Shown one piece after another: positions 15,741 through 24,287 of a DNA stretch of 64,000 nt. The translations under genes were made by a program, and so were the position numbers. This DNA comes from Thermoleophilaceae bacterium (lineage in GTDB: Bacteria > Actinomycetota > Thermoleophilia > Solirubrobacterales > Thermoleophilaceae). The DNA lies in contig JAUJNF010000002.1 in NCBI GenBank assembly GCA_030446485.1, positions 62,001-126,000 of the forward strand, given 5' to 3'. Each line of letters begins with the position of its first letter. Within the stretch, counting starts at the first letter, position 1. The notes under the pieces are model-generated. The model saw only the letters and a program-made list of their open reading frames with translations, searched no databases and was not told where the DNA came from.

Positions 15741-18437
15741 CTACACCCGTGTCCGCCGCCGTCCGCACGCCCGGAAGGTGCGCGTCGCGCGCACGGCCCG
15801 CCCGGCCGAGGTGCGCGCCACTATCCGCACCTTCGCAGGACCGGCCGGAACGCGCCGGAGGTCGATGCGGGCGCGTAGCCCGCGGCGGCTGATCGAGGCC
15901 TTCACGCGGCGCCCGTTCAGCGTGACCCGCGCCGACACCAGCCGCTCCCGGCCGGCGAGATCGCGCAGGCGAACGGTGGCCGAGCGGCGGCACGGCACCG
16001 AGCAGCGCCGGTAGGTCCGTGTGCGACGGATGGTGCGGCCGCGTGAGGTGCGCGCCACGATGCGCACGCGCGGGCGGGCCGTGCCCACCGACCGGAAGTC
16101 GATGCGCGCGACGAGGCGCCCACCGCGTCGGCGGACCGGAGCCCGACGGCCGTTCACCGTCACCCGCGCCGACACGAGCCGCTCGCGACCGCGAGGCTCG
16201 GGGAGCCGCAGGCTGAAGGCCCTGCCGTTGCATCCGCGCCCCGGGACATCACCCCCGGACGGCGGCCGGCCGCCACCGGGTGCCCGCGCGCAGGTGCCCG
16301 CGCCGCGCCGGAGAACGCCCGCGAGGGGCAGGTCGCGCGACGAGCGACCGACCGCCACGCCGTAGCACCCGGGCGCCACGCGCCACCCCTTCGCCTGGAC
16401 GTCGTAGTAGGACAGCGCTCGCTCGTCGAGGACGAAGCGCACCCGCCGCGACTGCCCCGGCTCGAGTGCCACCTTGGCGAAGCCCTTCAGCGCCCGGGGC
16501 GGCTGCGGCACGTCGGCGCGGGGCGCCGGCAGGCCGATATAGAGCTGAGGCGTCTCGACCCCGGCGCGGCTCCCCGTGTTCTCGACCACGGCCGACACCA
16601 CCGCACCGGTCGCCGACGGCTCGATGCGCAGGTCGCGATAGCCAAAGCTCGTGTAGGACAGGCCGTGTCCGAACGGGAACGCCGGCTCGAGGCTGCGCTC
16701 GTCGTAGTGGCGATAGCCCACGAACACCCCCTCCGAGTACTCGGCGTTCTCGGCCACCCCCGGGAACTGGCGCGGGTTGCCGTCCAACGGCTTGTCCTCT
16801 TCTCGCCGCGGGAAGGTTGCGGGCAGGCGGCCGCCCGGATCGACGTCGCCGAACAGGACCCTGGCAAGGGCCGTGCCGCCCTCGGCGCCCGGATACCAGG
16901 CCTCCACCACCGCACGCACCCGGTCGCGCCAGGGCGTGAGCACCGGCCCGCCCGTCTCGAGCACCACCACCGTGTTGGGGTTGGCCGCCGCCACCGCGTC
17001 GATCAGCCCGTCCTGGTCGCCGCGCGGGGGGTTGCCGCACTGGAGCGACAGGCACGGCTTGTCAACGAACTCCGTCTGGTTGTCGGAGGCGAACACCAGC
17101 GCGACGTCGGCGCCGCGGGCGGTGGCCGCCGCGCGTGCCGGGTCGTCACCCGGGTCGTAGCGGATCTCCACGCCCTCCCCCGCGCGCTTCGTTATCCCCG
17201 CACGCGGCGAGGTGAAGACGAACGGCTCGACCTGCCCCGACCCGCCGCCGCGCTTGTAGCCGTCGGCGTCCGAGCCGACGATCGCGATCGACCTGACGCT
17301 GCCGTCGCGGAGCGGCAGCACGCCGTCGTTCTTCAGCAGCGTGATGGCCGCCTCCTCGATCTCCCGCGTCACGTCGGCGTGGCCGAGCTTGTCGATCTGG
17401 GCGTCGTCGTTTAGGTAGGCCTCGCGGTCGAACACCCCGAAGGCGAACATCGTGCGCAGGATGCGCCGGACGTGGAGATCGATGGTCTCGGACGGGACCC
17501 GGCCGGAGGTCACGGCGGCCTGCAGGTTGGACTCGGAGTAGAAGAAGGCCTGCGGCATCTCGAGCTCTAGACCGTTGTTGGCCGAGCCGGCCGTGCTCTT
17601 CTGCGCGAAGCCGTAGTCGGTGAGCACGAACCCCTCGAAGCCCCACTCGCCGCGAAGCACGTCCTCGAGCAGGAAGCCGTTCTCGCACGCCGGCGTGCCG
17701 TTCACGCGGTTGTAGGCACACATAACCGAGCCGGCGCGGCCCTCGCGGACGTTGGCCTCGAACTGCGGCAGGTACATCTCGCGCAGCGTGCGCTCGTCCA
17801 CCTGAGCGTTCGTCACGAAGCGGTCGGCCTCCTGGTTGTTGGCCGCGAAGTGCTTGACGTTGGCGACCACGCCCTCCGCCTGGGCGCCCTTGGTCCACCC
17901 CACTCCTATCCGGGCGGTGAGGAGCGGGTCCTCCCCGTAGCCCTCGAAGGTGCGACCCGCGAGCGGGGTGCGCATCAGGTTCACGATCGGGGCGTGCACC
18001 ACGTCGTTCCCCTTCAGCTTCGCCTCGTTGCCCACCACCGCGCCGTAGCGCTCGGCCACGGTGGGGTCGAACGTGGCCGCGAGGCCGATCGCCGCCGGCA
18101 TGCCGGTGCCCATGCCCTGGCGCACCCCCAGCGGCCCGTCGGTGAAGAAGAGCGTGGGTATGCCAAGGCGCTCGACCCCGAGGCTCGTACCCACGTGCGC
18201 GCGCGGGTCGCGGAACGCCAGGAACACGCCCGTGGCGTCGTCGCCGGCCATCAGCGAGAACTTCTCCTGCTGGGTTAGCTCGGCGAGGAGAAGCAGAGCC
18301 CGGGCGTCGGGCGCAAGCGACGCGTCACACCACGGGCGCGCGGGAGCCTCGCCGCAACGGCCCGCCGCGGGGGCGGACGGCGCGAAGGAGAGCGCCACCG
18401 CCAGCGCGGCGACCACCGTCCAAGCCCCTACACGCAA
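15741..18437 (-). CDS. Secreted glycoside hydrolase family 3 (beta-glucosidase-like) with C-terminal repeats
   Basis: 898 aa, GTG/ATG-region start with a signal peptide (residues about 1-25, ending SAPAAG). The GH3 N-domain has MLPQFEANVREG-type loops, VKHFAANNQE, and the nucleophile region FVLTDYG with Asp274. The GH3 C-domain (about 370-600) has AIVGSDADGYKRGGGSG, and a fibronectin-III-like domain follows (FGHGLSYTSFGYRD to about 715). The last about 150 residues hold two copies of an about 60-residue basic repeat starting RERLVSARVT-NGRR, probably a cell-wall or surface-binding module. Expected to release sugars from beta-linked oligosaccharides outside the cell. Confidence 0.85.
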   Translation of the reverse strand: MRVGAWTVVAALAVALSFAPSAPAAGRCGEAPARPWCDASLAPDARALLLLAELTQQEKFSLMAGDDATGVFLAFRDPRAHVGTSLGVERLGIPTLFFTDGPLGVRQGMGTGMPAAIGLAATFDPTVAERYGAVVGNEAKLKGNDVVHAPIVNLMRTPLAGRTFEGYGEDPLLTARIGVGWTKGAQAEGVVANVKHFAANNQEADRFVTNAQVDERTLREMYLPQFEANVREGRAGSVMCAYNRVNGTPACENGFLLEDVLRGEWGFEGFVLTDYGFAQKSTAGSANNGLELEMPQAFFYSESNLQAAVTSGRVPSETIDLHVRRILRTMFAFGVFDREAYLNDDAQIDKLGHADVTREIEEAAITLLKNDGVLPLRDGSVRSIAIVGSDADGYKRGGGSGQVEPFVFTSPRAGITKRAGEGVEIRYDPGDDPARAAATARGADVALVFASDNQTEFVDKPCLSLQCGNPPRGDQDGLIDAVAAANPNTVVVLETGGPVLTPWRDRVRAVVEAWYPGAEGGTALARVLFGDVDPGGRLPATFPRREEDKPLDGNPRQFPGVAENAEYSEGVFVGYRHYDERSLEPAFPFGHGLSYTSFGYRDLRIEPSATGAVVSAVVENTGSRAGVETPQLYIGLPAPRADVPQPPRALKGFAKVALEPGQSRRVRFVLDERALSYYDVQAKGWRVAPGCYGVAVGRSSRDLPLAGVLRRGAGTCARAPGGGRPPSGGDVPGRGCNGRAFSLRLPEPRGRERLVSARVTVNGRRAPVRRRGGRLVARIDFRSVGTARPRVRIVARTSRGRTIRRTRTYRRCSVPCRRSATVRLRDLAGRERLVSARVTLNGRRVKASISRRGLRARIDLRRVPAGPAKVRIVARTSAGRAVRATRTFRACGRRRTRV

Positions 18438-18757
18438 GACTTCCCTTCCCTCGAGGACCTACCGGGCCGGGACGGTATCACCGCCCGCTGAATCGCGATC
18501 CGGGTGTCCTCTACCGGCCCCGCGCTGCGTCGGACAGAATGAGACGACCACCGCCTGGCGCAAGGCGCTCGACGTGATCCGCCGCGAGCGCTTCCACGTC
18601 GCAGCGACGCCGCGGGGGAGACCGACACCGCGGGTCGCGGTGGCCGAGAACGCCCAGCGCGCCGAGATGGTGCGACGGGCGTCGGCTATCGCCGGCTGAC
18701 GGCCTCGGGCCGGGTGCCCTCTGTGCGGGCGGTCCACGGCTACACTTTCGCGCTCGC
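18438..18757. other. Intergenic region between GH3 gene and tRNA-Gly
   Basis: A 320-bp region containing the upstream side of the GH3 gene and the promoter side of tRNA-Gly, with a TACACT -10-like box at 18741-18746. A short GC-rich coding-like frame lies within it (see 18574-18699). No repeats or insertion sequence were seen. Confidence 0.4.
18574..18699 (+). CDS. Possible small basic protein, about 41 aa
   Basis: In-frame GTG at 18574 to TGA at 18699. Third positions are overwhelmingly G or C, and the frame stays coding-like further upstream to about 18545 without an ATG, GTG or TTG. The peptide is basic and helical (RRERFHV...AENAQRAEMVRRAS). It could be a short real gene with an unusual start or a decayed gene fragment. 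No function can be given. Confidence 0.3.
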   Translation: MIRRERFHVAATPRGRPTPRVAVAENAQRAEMVRRASAIAG

Positions 18758-18831
18758 GCGGATGTAGCTCAGTTGGCTAGAGCGTCTGCTTGCCATGCAG
18801 AAGGTCGAGGGTTCGAGTCCCTTCATCCGCT
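18758..18831 (+). tRNA. tRNA-Gly (anticodon GCC)
   Basis: Acceptor GCGGATG/CATCCGC, D arm GCTC...GAGC, anticodon stem TCTGC/GCAGA with loop TTGCCAT (anticodon GCC), T arm with TTCGAGT, discriminator U. CCA not encoded. A TACACT -10-like box ends 11 nt upstream. Confidence 0.95.
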
Positions 18832-18859
18832 TCGGATCGGTCGCCATGGGGGCGCGGCC

Positions 18860-19144
18860 TCAGTCCGGATCTCCCAGCAGCTCCTCCGCCTCACTCCACC
18901 GGCCGGGCGGAACGCGCAGGGCGATGTCTCCCCGGTCGAACCGGTCGAGCGGCCAGTCGCTCGTGAGCACGGCGGTCACGCCGCTCTCCTGCAGGTGTTG
19001 ATGCCACGCCCTGGCAGCGCTTACCTCCTCGAACTCGCGCACCACCTCCCAGTCGTCGTAGCGAGGGTCGCCGATGGCGACCGCCGAGCCGCCGCCGGCC
19101 GAACCGCCGCGACGCCCGGTCATCCAGCGCGCGAGCCGGCTCAC
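18860..19144 (-). CDS. DUF2007-like small protein, coupled to ogt
   Basis: 94 aa. The GTG start at 19144 overlaps the ogt stop codon as GTGA, which decides the start and implies translational coupling. The segment WEVVREFEEVSAARAWHQHLQESGVTAVLTSD followed by FDRGDIALRVPPGRWSEAEELLGD matches the small PII-like/DUF2007 fold (ferredoxin-like, found in many bacteria without known role). Being third in a cluster with ada-alkA and ogt suggests co-expression with alkylation repair, but no biochemical role is known. Confidence 0.65.
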   Translation of the reverse strand: MSRLARWMTGRRGGSAGGGSAVAIGDPRYDDWEVVREFEEVSAARAWHQHLQESGVTAVLTSDWPLDRFDRGDIALRVPPGRWSEAEELLGDPD

Positions 19145-19641
19145 GCCGCTCGCGCCCCCGAGACAACCCCGGTCTCCAGGTCGAGCAGCTGCCGCTTGCG
19201 CTCCAGCCCGCCGCCGTAGCCCGTGAGCGTTCCCGACGCACCGATCACCCGGTGGCAGGGCACGATGATCGCGATCGGGTTGCGCCCGTTCGCGAGGCCC
19301 ACCGCCCGGCACGCGCGCACGTTGCCCACGCGCGCTGCGAGCTGGCCGTAGCTCCACGTCCGGCCGTACGGGATCTCCTCGAGAGCCCGCCAGACGCTCC
19401 GCTGGAACACGGTGCCGGCCGCGGCGAGCGGGACGTCGAACTCCGTGAGCTCGCCGGCGAAGTACGCGGCGAGCTGCGCGCGCACGTCGTCGAACCCATG
19501 GTCGTCGCGCTCCCAGTCGTCGCTCGCCACCGGGGCGAACCTGCCACCCGACATGTGGAGGCCGGTGAGCGCGTGGCCGTCGCCGGTGAGCAGGAGCTCA
19601 CCGATAGGGCTGTCGACGGTCGTGTAGCTCAGGTTCGGCAT
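19141..19641 (-). CDS. ogt: Methylated-DNA--protein-cysteine methyltransferase
   Basis: 166 aa from ATG 19641, which lies just inside the end of the upstream ada-alkA gene (13-nt overlap). The C-terminal domain carries the active-site PCHRV with Cys129. The preceding YGRTWSYGQLAARVGNVRACRAVGLANGRNP includes the helix-turn-helix and Asn hinge of O6-alkylguanine-DNA alkyltransferases. It removes alkyl groups from O6 of guanine or O4 of thymine in a suicide reaction. The operon context supports a role in the adaptive response. Confidence 0.95.
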   Translation of the reverse strand: MPNLSYTTVDSPIGELLLTGDGHALTGLHMSGGRFAPVASDDWERDDHGFDDVRAQLAAYFAGELTEFDVPLAAAGTVFQRSVWRALEEIPYGRTWSYGQLAARVGNVRACRAVGLANGRNPIAIIVPCHRVIGASGTLTGYGGGLERKRQLLDLETGVVSGARAA

Positions 19642-21119
19642 TTGGACTCCCTGGTCGAGGTTACGGTCGCGGGGCCGGGCAGCGACGCCCACAGGTGTTG
19701 GGTGGCGTAGGCCCGCCAGGGCCGCCAGCGCTCGGCCATCCGCTCGAGGTCGGCGGGGTTGGCGAACTCCCCTAGTCGCTCGACGGCTCGACGCACTCCC
19801 AGGTCGCCCGGGAGGAACGCGTCCGGATCGCCGAGCGCGCGCATGGCTATGTACGAAGCGGTCCACGGCCCGATTCCGGGCAATGCCAGAAGGCGCTCAC
19901 GTGCCTCGTCGCGGTCGGCGCCGGGACCGACCTGGAGGTCGCCGCCGGCGAGCGCCCGCGCGAGCGCCCGCAGCGCGAGGGCCCGTGAGCGCGGCACCGG
20001 CAGCTCAGCCGGATCGGCCTCCGCGAGCGTCGACGGCGAGGGAAAGTGGTGGGTCAGGGCGCCATGCGGCTCAGCGAGGGGCCGGCCGTAGCGCGCGACC
20101 AGGCGCGCGGCGAGCGTCCGGGCTCCCGCCACGGAGACCTGCTGCCCGAGCACGGCGCGCACCGCGAGCTCGGCTCCGTCGACGTGCCCGGGCACCCGCC
20201 GGCCGGGCGCTTCACGGACCATGGGCGCAAGCAGCGGATCCTTGACCAGGACGGTGGCGATCGCGAGCGGGTCGGCGTCGAGGTCGAGCAGGCGCCGGCA
20301 GCGCTGCACCGCGGCGCCGAGGTCGCGCAGGTCGGTGAGCGCGAGCCGGCAGCGCACGTGGTTCCCGGCGGGACGCAGCTGCACGAAACCCTCACCGTGG
20401 GGAAGCGCGAGTGTGCGGCGGTACACCCCGATTGCGTACTCCTCGACGCCCGGCACGGCCCGCTCGCCGAGGAATGCGAGCAGCGCGTCGACCTCACCGG
20501 GAGGCCGGTAGAACAGCCGCAGCTCGATCGAACCCGTAGCTTCCCGCGAAGCGGCCGGCGGCCGGGCGCGCCGGACCTCGGTCGGCGTGGCTCCGAACGC
20601 ATCCCGAAAGGCCTCGTTGAACTGGCGGATGCTCGAGAAGCCCGCTGCGAGGGCGACCTCGGACACGGGAAGGCGCGTGGTCTCGAGCAGCGTCCGCGCG
20701 CTGTGGGCGCGCTGCGCGCGCGCAAGGGCCTGGGCCCCCGCCCCCACCTCGGCCACGAGCTGGCGGTTCAGGTGGCGCTCGCTGAACGCCAGCCGCCGCG
20801 CCAGCGCGGACACGCCCTCGCGGTCCACCACGCCGTCCTGGATCAGCCGCATTGCCCGGCCGACCACGTCGGCACGGACGTTCCACTCGGCGGACCCGGG
20901 CGCGGCCTCGGGACGGCAGCGCTTGCAGGCCCGGAACCCCGCGGCCTGGGCGGCCGCGGCCGAGGGGAAGAAGCTCACGTTCTCGCGCTTCGGGGCGCGG
21001 GCGGGACAGCTCGGGCGGCAGTAGATGCCGGTCGAGGCGACGGCCGTGTAGAAGGCCCCGTCGAAGCGGACGTCGCGGCTCTGCACGGCGCGGTAGCAGC
21101 GCTCGAAGTCGACGACCAC
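19629..21119 (-). CDS. Ada-AlkA fusion: methyl-sensing regulator and 3-methyladenine DNA glycosylase
   Basis: 496 aa from GTG 21119, chosen because the Ada domain begins directly with FERCYRAVQSRD. Residues 1-75 are the Ada zinc/methyl-acceptor domain (Cys34, Cys38, Cys65, Cys68 in GIYCRPSC and CKRC). Residues about 85-180 are an AraC-type HTH (SEVALAAGFSSIRQFNEAFR). Residues about 200-490 are AlkA, with HhH motif LPGIGPWTASYIA and catalytic Asp in LPGDLGV. It excises alkylated purines and, after methyl transfer from DNA phosphotriesters, should activate its own operon. It heads the cluster with ogt and the DUF2007-like gene. Confidence 0.9.
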   Translation of the reverse strand: MVVDFERCYRAVQSRDVRFDGAFYTAVASTGIYCRPSCPARAPKRENVSFFPSAAAAQAAGFRACKRCRPEAAPGSAEWNVRADVVGRAMRLIQDGVVDREGVSALARRLAFSERHLNRQLVAEVGAGAQALARAQRAHSARTLLETTRLPVSEVALAAGFSSIRQFNEAFRDAFGATPTEVRRARPPAASREATGSIELRLFYRPPGEVDALLAFLGERAVPGVEEYAIGVYRRTLALPHGEGFVQLRPAGNHVRCRLALTDLRDLGAAVQRCRRLLDLDADPLAIATVLVKDPLLAPMVREAPGRRVPGHVDGAELAVRAVLGQQVSVAGARTLAARLVARYGRPLAEPHGALTHHFPSPSTLAEADPAELPVPRSRALALRALARALAGGDLQVGPGADRDEARERLLALPGIGPWTASYIAMRALGDPDAFLPGDLGVRRAVERLGEFANPADLERMAERWRPWRAYATQHLWASLPGPATVTSTRESKCRT

Positions 21120-21187
21120 GACCGCGACAGTGACACACCCGGCGGCCGAATGCTGGCGGTGATCGGACGGCGCGGTGGTGCCTCGGA

Positions 21188-21934
21188 TCAGGCGGTGCGG
21201 GCGACCACCGCGAGCGCGAGGTGGTCCTCGCCGGTGGTGGTCACCCGATGCCGGTAGGGGCGCTCGGCCACGCTGCGAGCGAGCCGGCCGTCGAGCAGCC
21301 CCTCGAGCAGCTCGGGGTAGCCGGTGGCCCGGGCGTCGGCGTCGGCGCGGTCGGGCAGGAGCACGTCGGCGATCGGGAAGGCGATCAGCGAGCCGCTCGG
21401 GACGAGTGCCAGCGTGCGCTCGAGCACGGCGGCCGGGACGTGCCCGAACCCGAGCGCGGCGATCGCCACCAGGCAGTTGAAGCCACGGGCGGCGAGCGCC
21501 TGCAACTCCTCGGGCGTGGCCGTGCCGAGGTCCTCCACCAGGTAGTCGTCGTACACGCCGGGGCGATCGCGCCTCGCCGCCGCGGCCGCGGCGGGCTCGA
21601 GGTCGAGCCCCACCACCGACCGCACCCCGATCCGCCGTAGCTCCTCCCCACCCGCGCCGTTCCCCGCCCCGAAGTCCAGCACGCGCAGCCCCGCGGGGTC
21701 GACCTCCTCCGCCTCGAGGGTCTCGGCGAGGAGGCCCACGACCTCCGTCGCCGAGCACATCCCCAGCTCGCCGTAGAAAACGCGCTCGTACAGGCCGGGC
21801 ACGGCGTACAGCTCCGCGTAGTCGTGGAAGCCGATCCGCCGCCGGGCGTCCGGGGGGCCGAACTCGATCCACTCCTCCCCGCCAGGGGAAAATGCGATCG
21901 TCCCGAGCTCGGGGGAGGCTTGCGGCTGAGGCAC
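21188..21934 (-). CDS. SAM-dependent methyltransferase
   Basis: 248 aa, ATG start. The class I fold motif VLDFGAGNGAGGEELRR lies at about residues 86-102, followed by VVGLDLEPAAAAAAR and a proline/hydrophobic strand (CLVAIAALGFGHVP). The N-terminal about 80 residues (FHDYAELYAVPGLYERVFYG) occur in a small group of actinobacterial methyltransferases of unknown substrate. It sits 23 nt from the stop of the thioesterase gene and in the same direction; the function is otherwise unknown. Confidence 0.7.
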   Translation of the reverse strand: MPQPQASPELGTIAFSPGGEEWIEFGPPDARRRIGFHDYAELYAVPGLYERVFYGELGMCSATEVVGLLAETLEAEEVDPAGLRVLDFGAGNGAGGEELRRIGVRSVVGLDLEPAAAAAARRDRPGVYDDYLVEDLGTATPEELQALAARGFNCLVAIAALGFGHVPAAVLERTLALVPSGSLIAFPIADVLLPDRADADARATGYPELLEGLLDGRLARSVAERPYRHRVTTTGEDHLALAVVARTA

Positions 21935-21957
21935 GGCGCGTGGCAGCTTAGGCGCGC

Positions 21958-22761
21958 TCAGCGGGCCGCCACGATCAGGCTCTGGGTCGAGGCCCCGACC
22001 CAGCCGGAGGCATCGAACAACTCACCGCGGCACAGTGCCGCCCCCTTCCCGCCCAGGCGCGTCTCCGCCGCCATGGCCATCCACTCGCCGGCCGGAGGCC
22101 GGCTCACGTGCACGCCGAGATCCACGTTCACGAAGCTCCAGCGGCTCCAGTCGAGCACCGAGCTCACGCCGCTGGCGGCGTCGGCCATCACCAGCAGCCG
22201 CTCGAGCGGTGTCGCCTCCTCGCCGAGCACGAGCGGTACGCGCAGGCGCGTCCACACGGTGGCGGGCCCTGGCGTGTCGAACGCGCCGTCGATGAAGCGC
22301 CAGTCGAGCGCACGGTGGTAGGCCACCTCGTTGCGCCAGAAACCGAACGAGCCCGGGCGGCCGTGCTCGGGACCGGGCGGAGGCGCGAGCTCGGCGCCGG
22401 TGTGCGAGGCGGGCGCCCTCACCTCCTCGGCCCGTATGCGCCAGGCCGTGGCGCGCATGAGGGGCTCCGCCTCGTGCTCCTCCGCGGTGAGCTCCGCCTC
22501 CACGAGCTCCACCCGGCGCCCGGGCCGCAGCGTCCGCGAACGCACCACCAGCGGCACGAGGGGGACGGGCCGCAGGATGTCGAAGCTCAAGCGCGCCGCC
22601 TGAGCGATCTCGATGCCGCCGGCGCGTTCCACGACGCGCGCGAGCAGCGCCGCCGGCGGTCCGGCGTGCTGGTGCTCGGGGTTCCATGGCCCGCGCGTCA
22701 GCCCCGTCGGCACGAATGTTCCGTCGGCGGGCTCGTAGAACGCCCGCGGCAGCTCGGCCAC
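21958..22761 (-). CDS. Acyl-CoA thioesterase-like (double hot-dog) protein
   Basis: 267 aa, ATG start. Opens with FYEPADGTFVPTGLTRGPWNPEHQHAGPPAALLAR and continues RLSFDILRPVPLVPL and WRIRAEE, then a second half ending GGRGAALCRGELFDASG-like strand. This matches the thioesterase superfamily-4/TesB-like double hot-dog proteins common in Actinomycetota. Expected to hydrolyse an acyl-CoA; specificity unknown. The stop of the neighbouring RNase H-like gene is 3 nt upstream. Confidence 0.75.
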   Translation of the reverse strand: MAELPRAFYEPADGTFVPTGLTRGPWNPEHQHAGPPAALLARVVERAGGIEIAQAARLSFDILRPVPLVPLVVRSRTLRPGRRVELVEAELTAEEHEAEPLMRATAWRIRAEEVRAPASHTGAELAPPPGPEHGRPGSFGFWRNEVAYHRALDWRFIDGAFDTPGPATVWTRLRVPLVLGEEATPLERLLVMADAASGVSSVLDWSRWSFVNVDLGVHVSRPPAGEWMAMAAETRLGGKGAALCRGELFDASGWVGASTQSLIVAAR

Positions 22762-22764
22762 GCC

Positions 22765-23175
22765 TCAGCGCCGGAGCGCCTCGTCCAGCGTCTCGTTCAC
22801 CAGCTCGTCGGCGCGCGCGTTGCTCTCCCGCCTCACGCTCCGCACCGACCAGCGGTCGAAGCCGCGCAGCGTCTCCATCGTCTCCTGGTACAGCGGCTTC
22901 AGGCCCGCGTGCTTGACCTTGTACTGGCCGCCGATCTGCCGGGCCACGAGCTCCGAGTCGTTGACGACTTCCACCTCGCGGGCACCGAGGTCGCGCGCGA
23001 GCTTCAGCCCGAGCTGCACCGCGCGGTACTCGGCCACGTTGTTGGTGGCCTCCCCGATGAAGGACCCCTCCTCGAGCAGCACGCCGCCGTCCACCGCGCT
23101 CGCCACCGCGCCAACCGCGGCCGGACCCGGATTGCCGCGCGCGCCGCCGTCCACGTGGACGACGACCTTCTCCAC
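22765..23175 (-). CDS. RNase HI-family protein
   Basis: 136 aa, ATG start. The RNase H fold acids are visible: Asp in HVDGGARGNPGP, Glu in NNVAEYRAV, Asp in VVNDSELV and Asp in NARADELVN. This is the short, single-domain RnhA-like (YpdQ-type) group. It should cleave the RNA strand of RNA-DNA hybrids. RNase HII is encoded separately at 40327, so the two enzymes may share the work. It is close behind a small conserved gene (23184-23405) in the same direction. Confidence 0.85.
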   Translation of the reverse strand: MEKVVVHVDGGARGNPGPAAVGAVASAVDGGVLLEEGSFIGEATNNVAEYRAVQLGLKLARDLGAREVEVVNDSELVARQIGGQYKVKHAGLKPLYQETMETLRGFDRWSVRSVRRESNARADELVNETLDEALRR

Positions 23176-23183
23176 GCCGTCGT

Positions 23184-23405
23184 TCAGGCGGCGGGCTCGA
23201 TCGGCGGGAAGCTGCCCACCGGCCGCTTGATGCGGCGGTCCCGGATCTCGCGCCGCGAGTCCTCGGTCCTACCGCGGGGTCCGCGGCGATCGGCGCCTTC
23301 GCGGCGGTCGATGATCACCTTGACGTTGTCGTCGTCGCGGTAGTACTCGGCGAGCCGGTCGTACAGCTCGTCGGCCAGCACCTGGGGTACCACGCAGTAG
23401 ATCAC
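23184..23405 (-). CDS. Small conserved hypothetical protein, 73 aa
   Basis: 73 aa, ATG start. The N-terminal half (IYCVVPQVLADELYDRLAEYYRDDDNVKVIIDRRE) looks like a compact alpha/beta fold; the C-terminal half is a highly charged, Arg-rich stretch (about 35-60) likely disordered or nucleic-acid binding. Placed 8 nt upstream of the RNase H-like gene. No family function is known to me. Confidence 0.6.
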   Translation of the reverse strand: MIYCVVPQVLADELYDRLAEYYRDDDNVKVIIDRREGADRRGPRGRTEDSRREIRDRRIKRPVGSFPPIEPAA

Positions 23406-23436
23406 GCGCGCAGGTTACTTGAGCGGCGGGATCGCG

Positions 23437-24195
23437 CTACCGCCCCTGGAGGAGGCCCGCGGGCGTCGCGGAGCCGTTCCACTCGCGCAGCGGCTCGTCC
23501 AGCTCCCCGAGCTCCGTGCCCTTGGCCACCAGCACGATCGCCTCCTGGGCGTCCCCGAGGTCGATCCGGTAGTGGTACCAGGAGAGCTCCCAGGCCACCA
23601 CCACCGCCACCTCGCTCGGTGAGGCCTCGTCGGGCGCCGCGCGCACGAACGGCGCGCCGAGGGTGCGGGTGAGCCCCGCCACGGTGCGGCTGTGGTGAGA
23701 GGCGTTGAAGAGCTCGAGGGCCCGCTCGACCTTGGCCTGGGCGTTGGTGGGCACCGCCCGGACATGGCGCGGATCACGCGGCCTGCCGGCGATGGCCTCG
23801 CGCAGCCGCGCGCTCGTGGGCGGCGGCAGCGCGCCCGGGGCCTGCTCCCACTCCGCGGACGTCACCGGATCCACCGGCTCCTCGACCACCCGGTACTCGC
23901 CGTTCTCGGACCCGCCGTTCAGGCTCGGGGCGAGCACCTCCTCCTCGCGGCGCCGCCTCATCCGGCCGAGCAGCGAGCGGCGGGGCTCGGCCCGCCGGCT
24001 GGCCACGGGAAGGTCGGCGTGGGCCGACTCGCGGATCCAGCCCTCGTGCTCGGCGCGCGGCATGCACAGCTCGCAGACCGAATGGCGCTGGCCGCCGGGG
24101 GCCAGAAAGGCGTGGGTGCGCTCACCCTTGAGGATCGTCCGGCCGCACACGTCACAGGCCATCAGGTCGTCGAGGGGACGCAGCTCCTTCTTCAT
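23437..24195 (-). CDS. Zinc-ribbon protein with long linker, unknown function
   Basis: 252 aa, ATG start. Residues 14-44 carry CDVCGRTI...CELCMPRAE, a two-CxxC zinc knuckle. The middle (about 55-135) is basic then acidic and probably disordered. The C-terminal about 110 residues form a folded domain (VERALELFNASHHSRTVAGLTRTLG, WELSWYHYRIDLGD) that I do not recognise. It is a conserved actinobacterial type of protein by appearance. Function unknown. Confidence 0.6.
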   Translation of the reverse strand: MKKELRPLDDLMACDVCGRTILKGERTHAFLAPGGQRHSVCELCMPRAEHEGWIRESAHADLPVASRRAEPRRSLLGRMRRRREEEVLAPSLNGGSENGEYRVVEEPVDPVTSAEWEQAPGALPPPTSARLREAIAGRPRDPRHVRAVPTNAQAKVERALELFNASHHSRTVAGLTRTLGAPFVRAAPDEASPSEVAVVVAWELSWYHYRIDLGDAQEAIVLVAKGTELGELDEPLREWNGSATPAGLLQGR

Positions 24196-24287
24196 TCGAC
24201 GATCGTAGCCACCGCCCGGGACCGATTCGGGGCACGCCGGACCGGCCGGCGCTGACCCCTACCGGGCCGGATCCAGCCTCAACGCCG

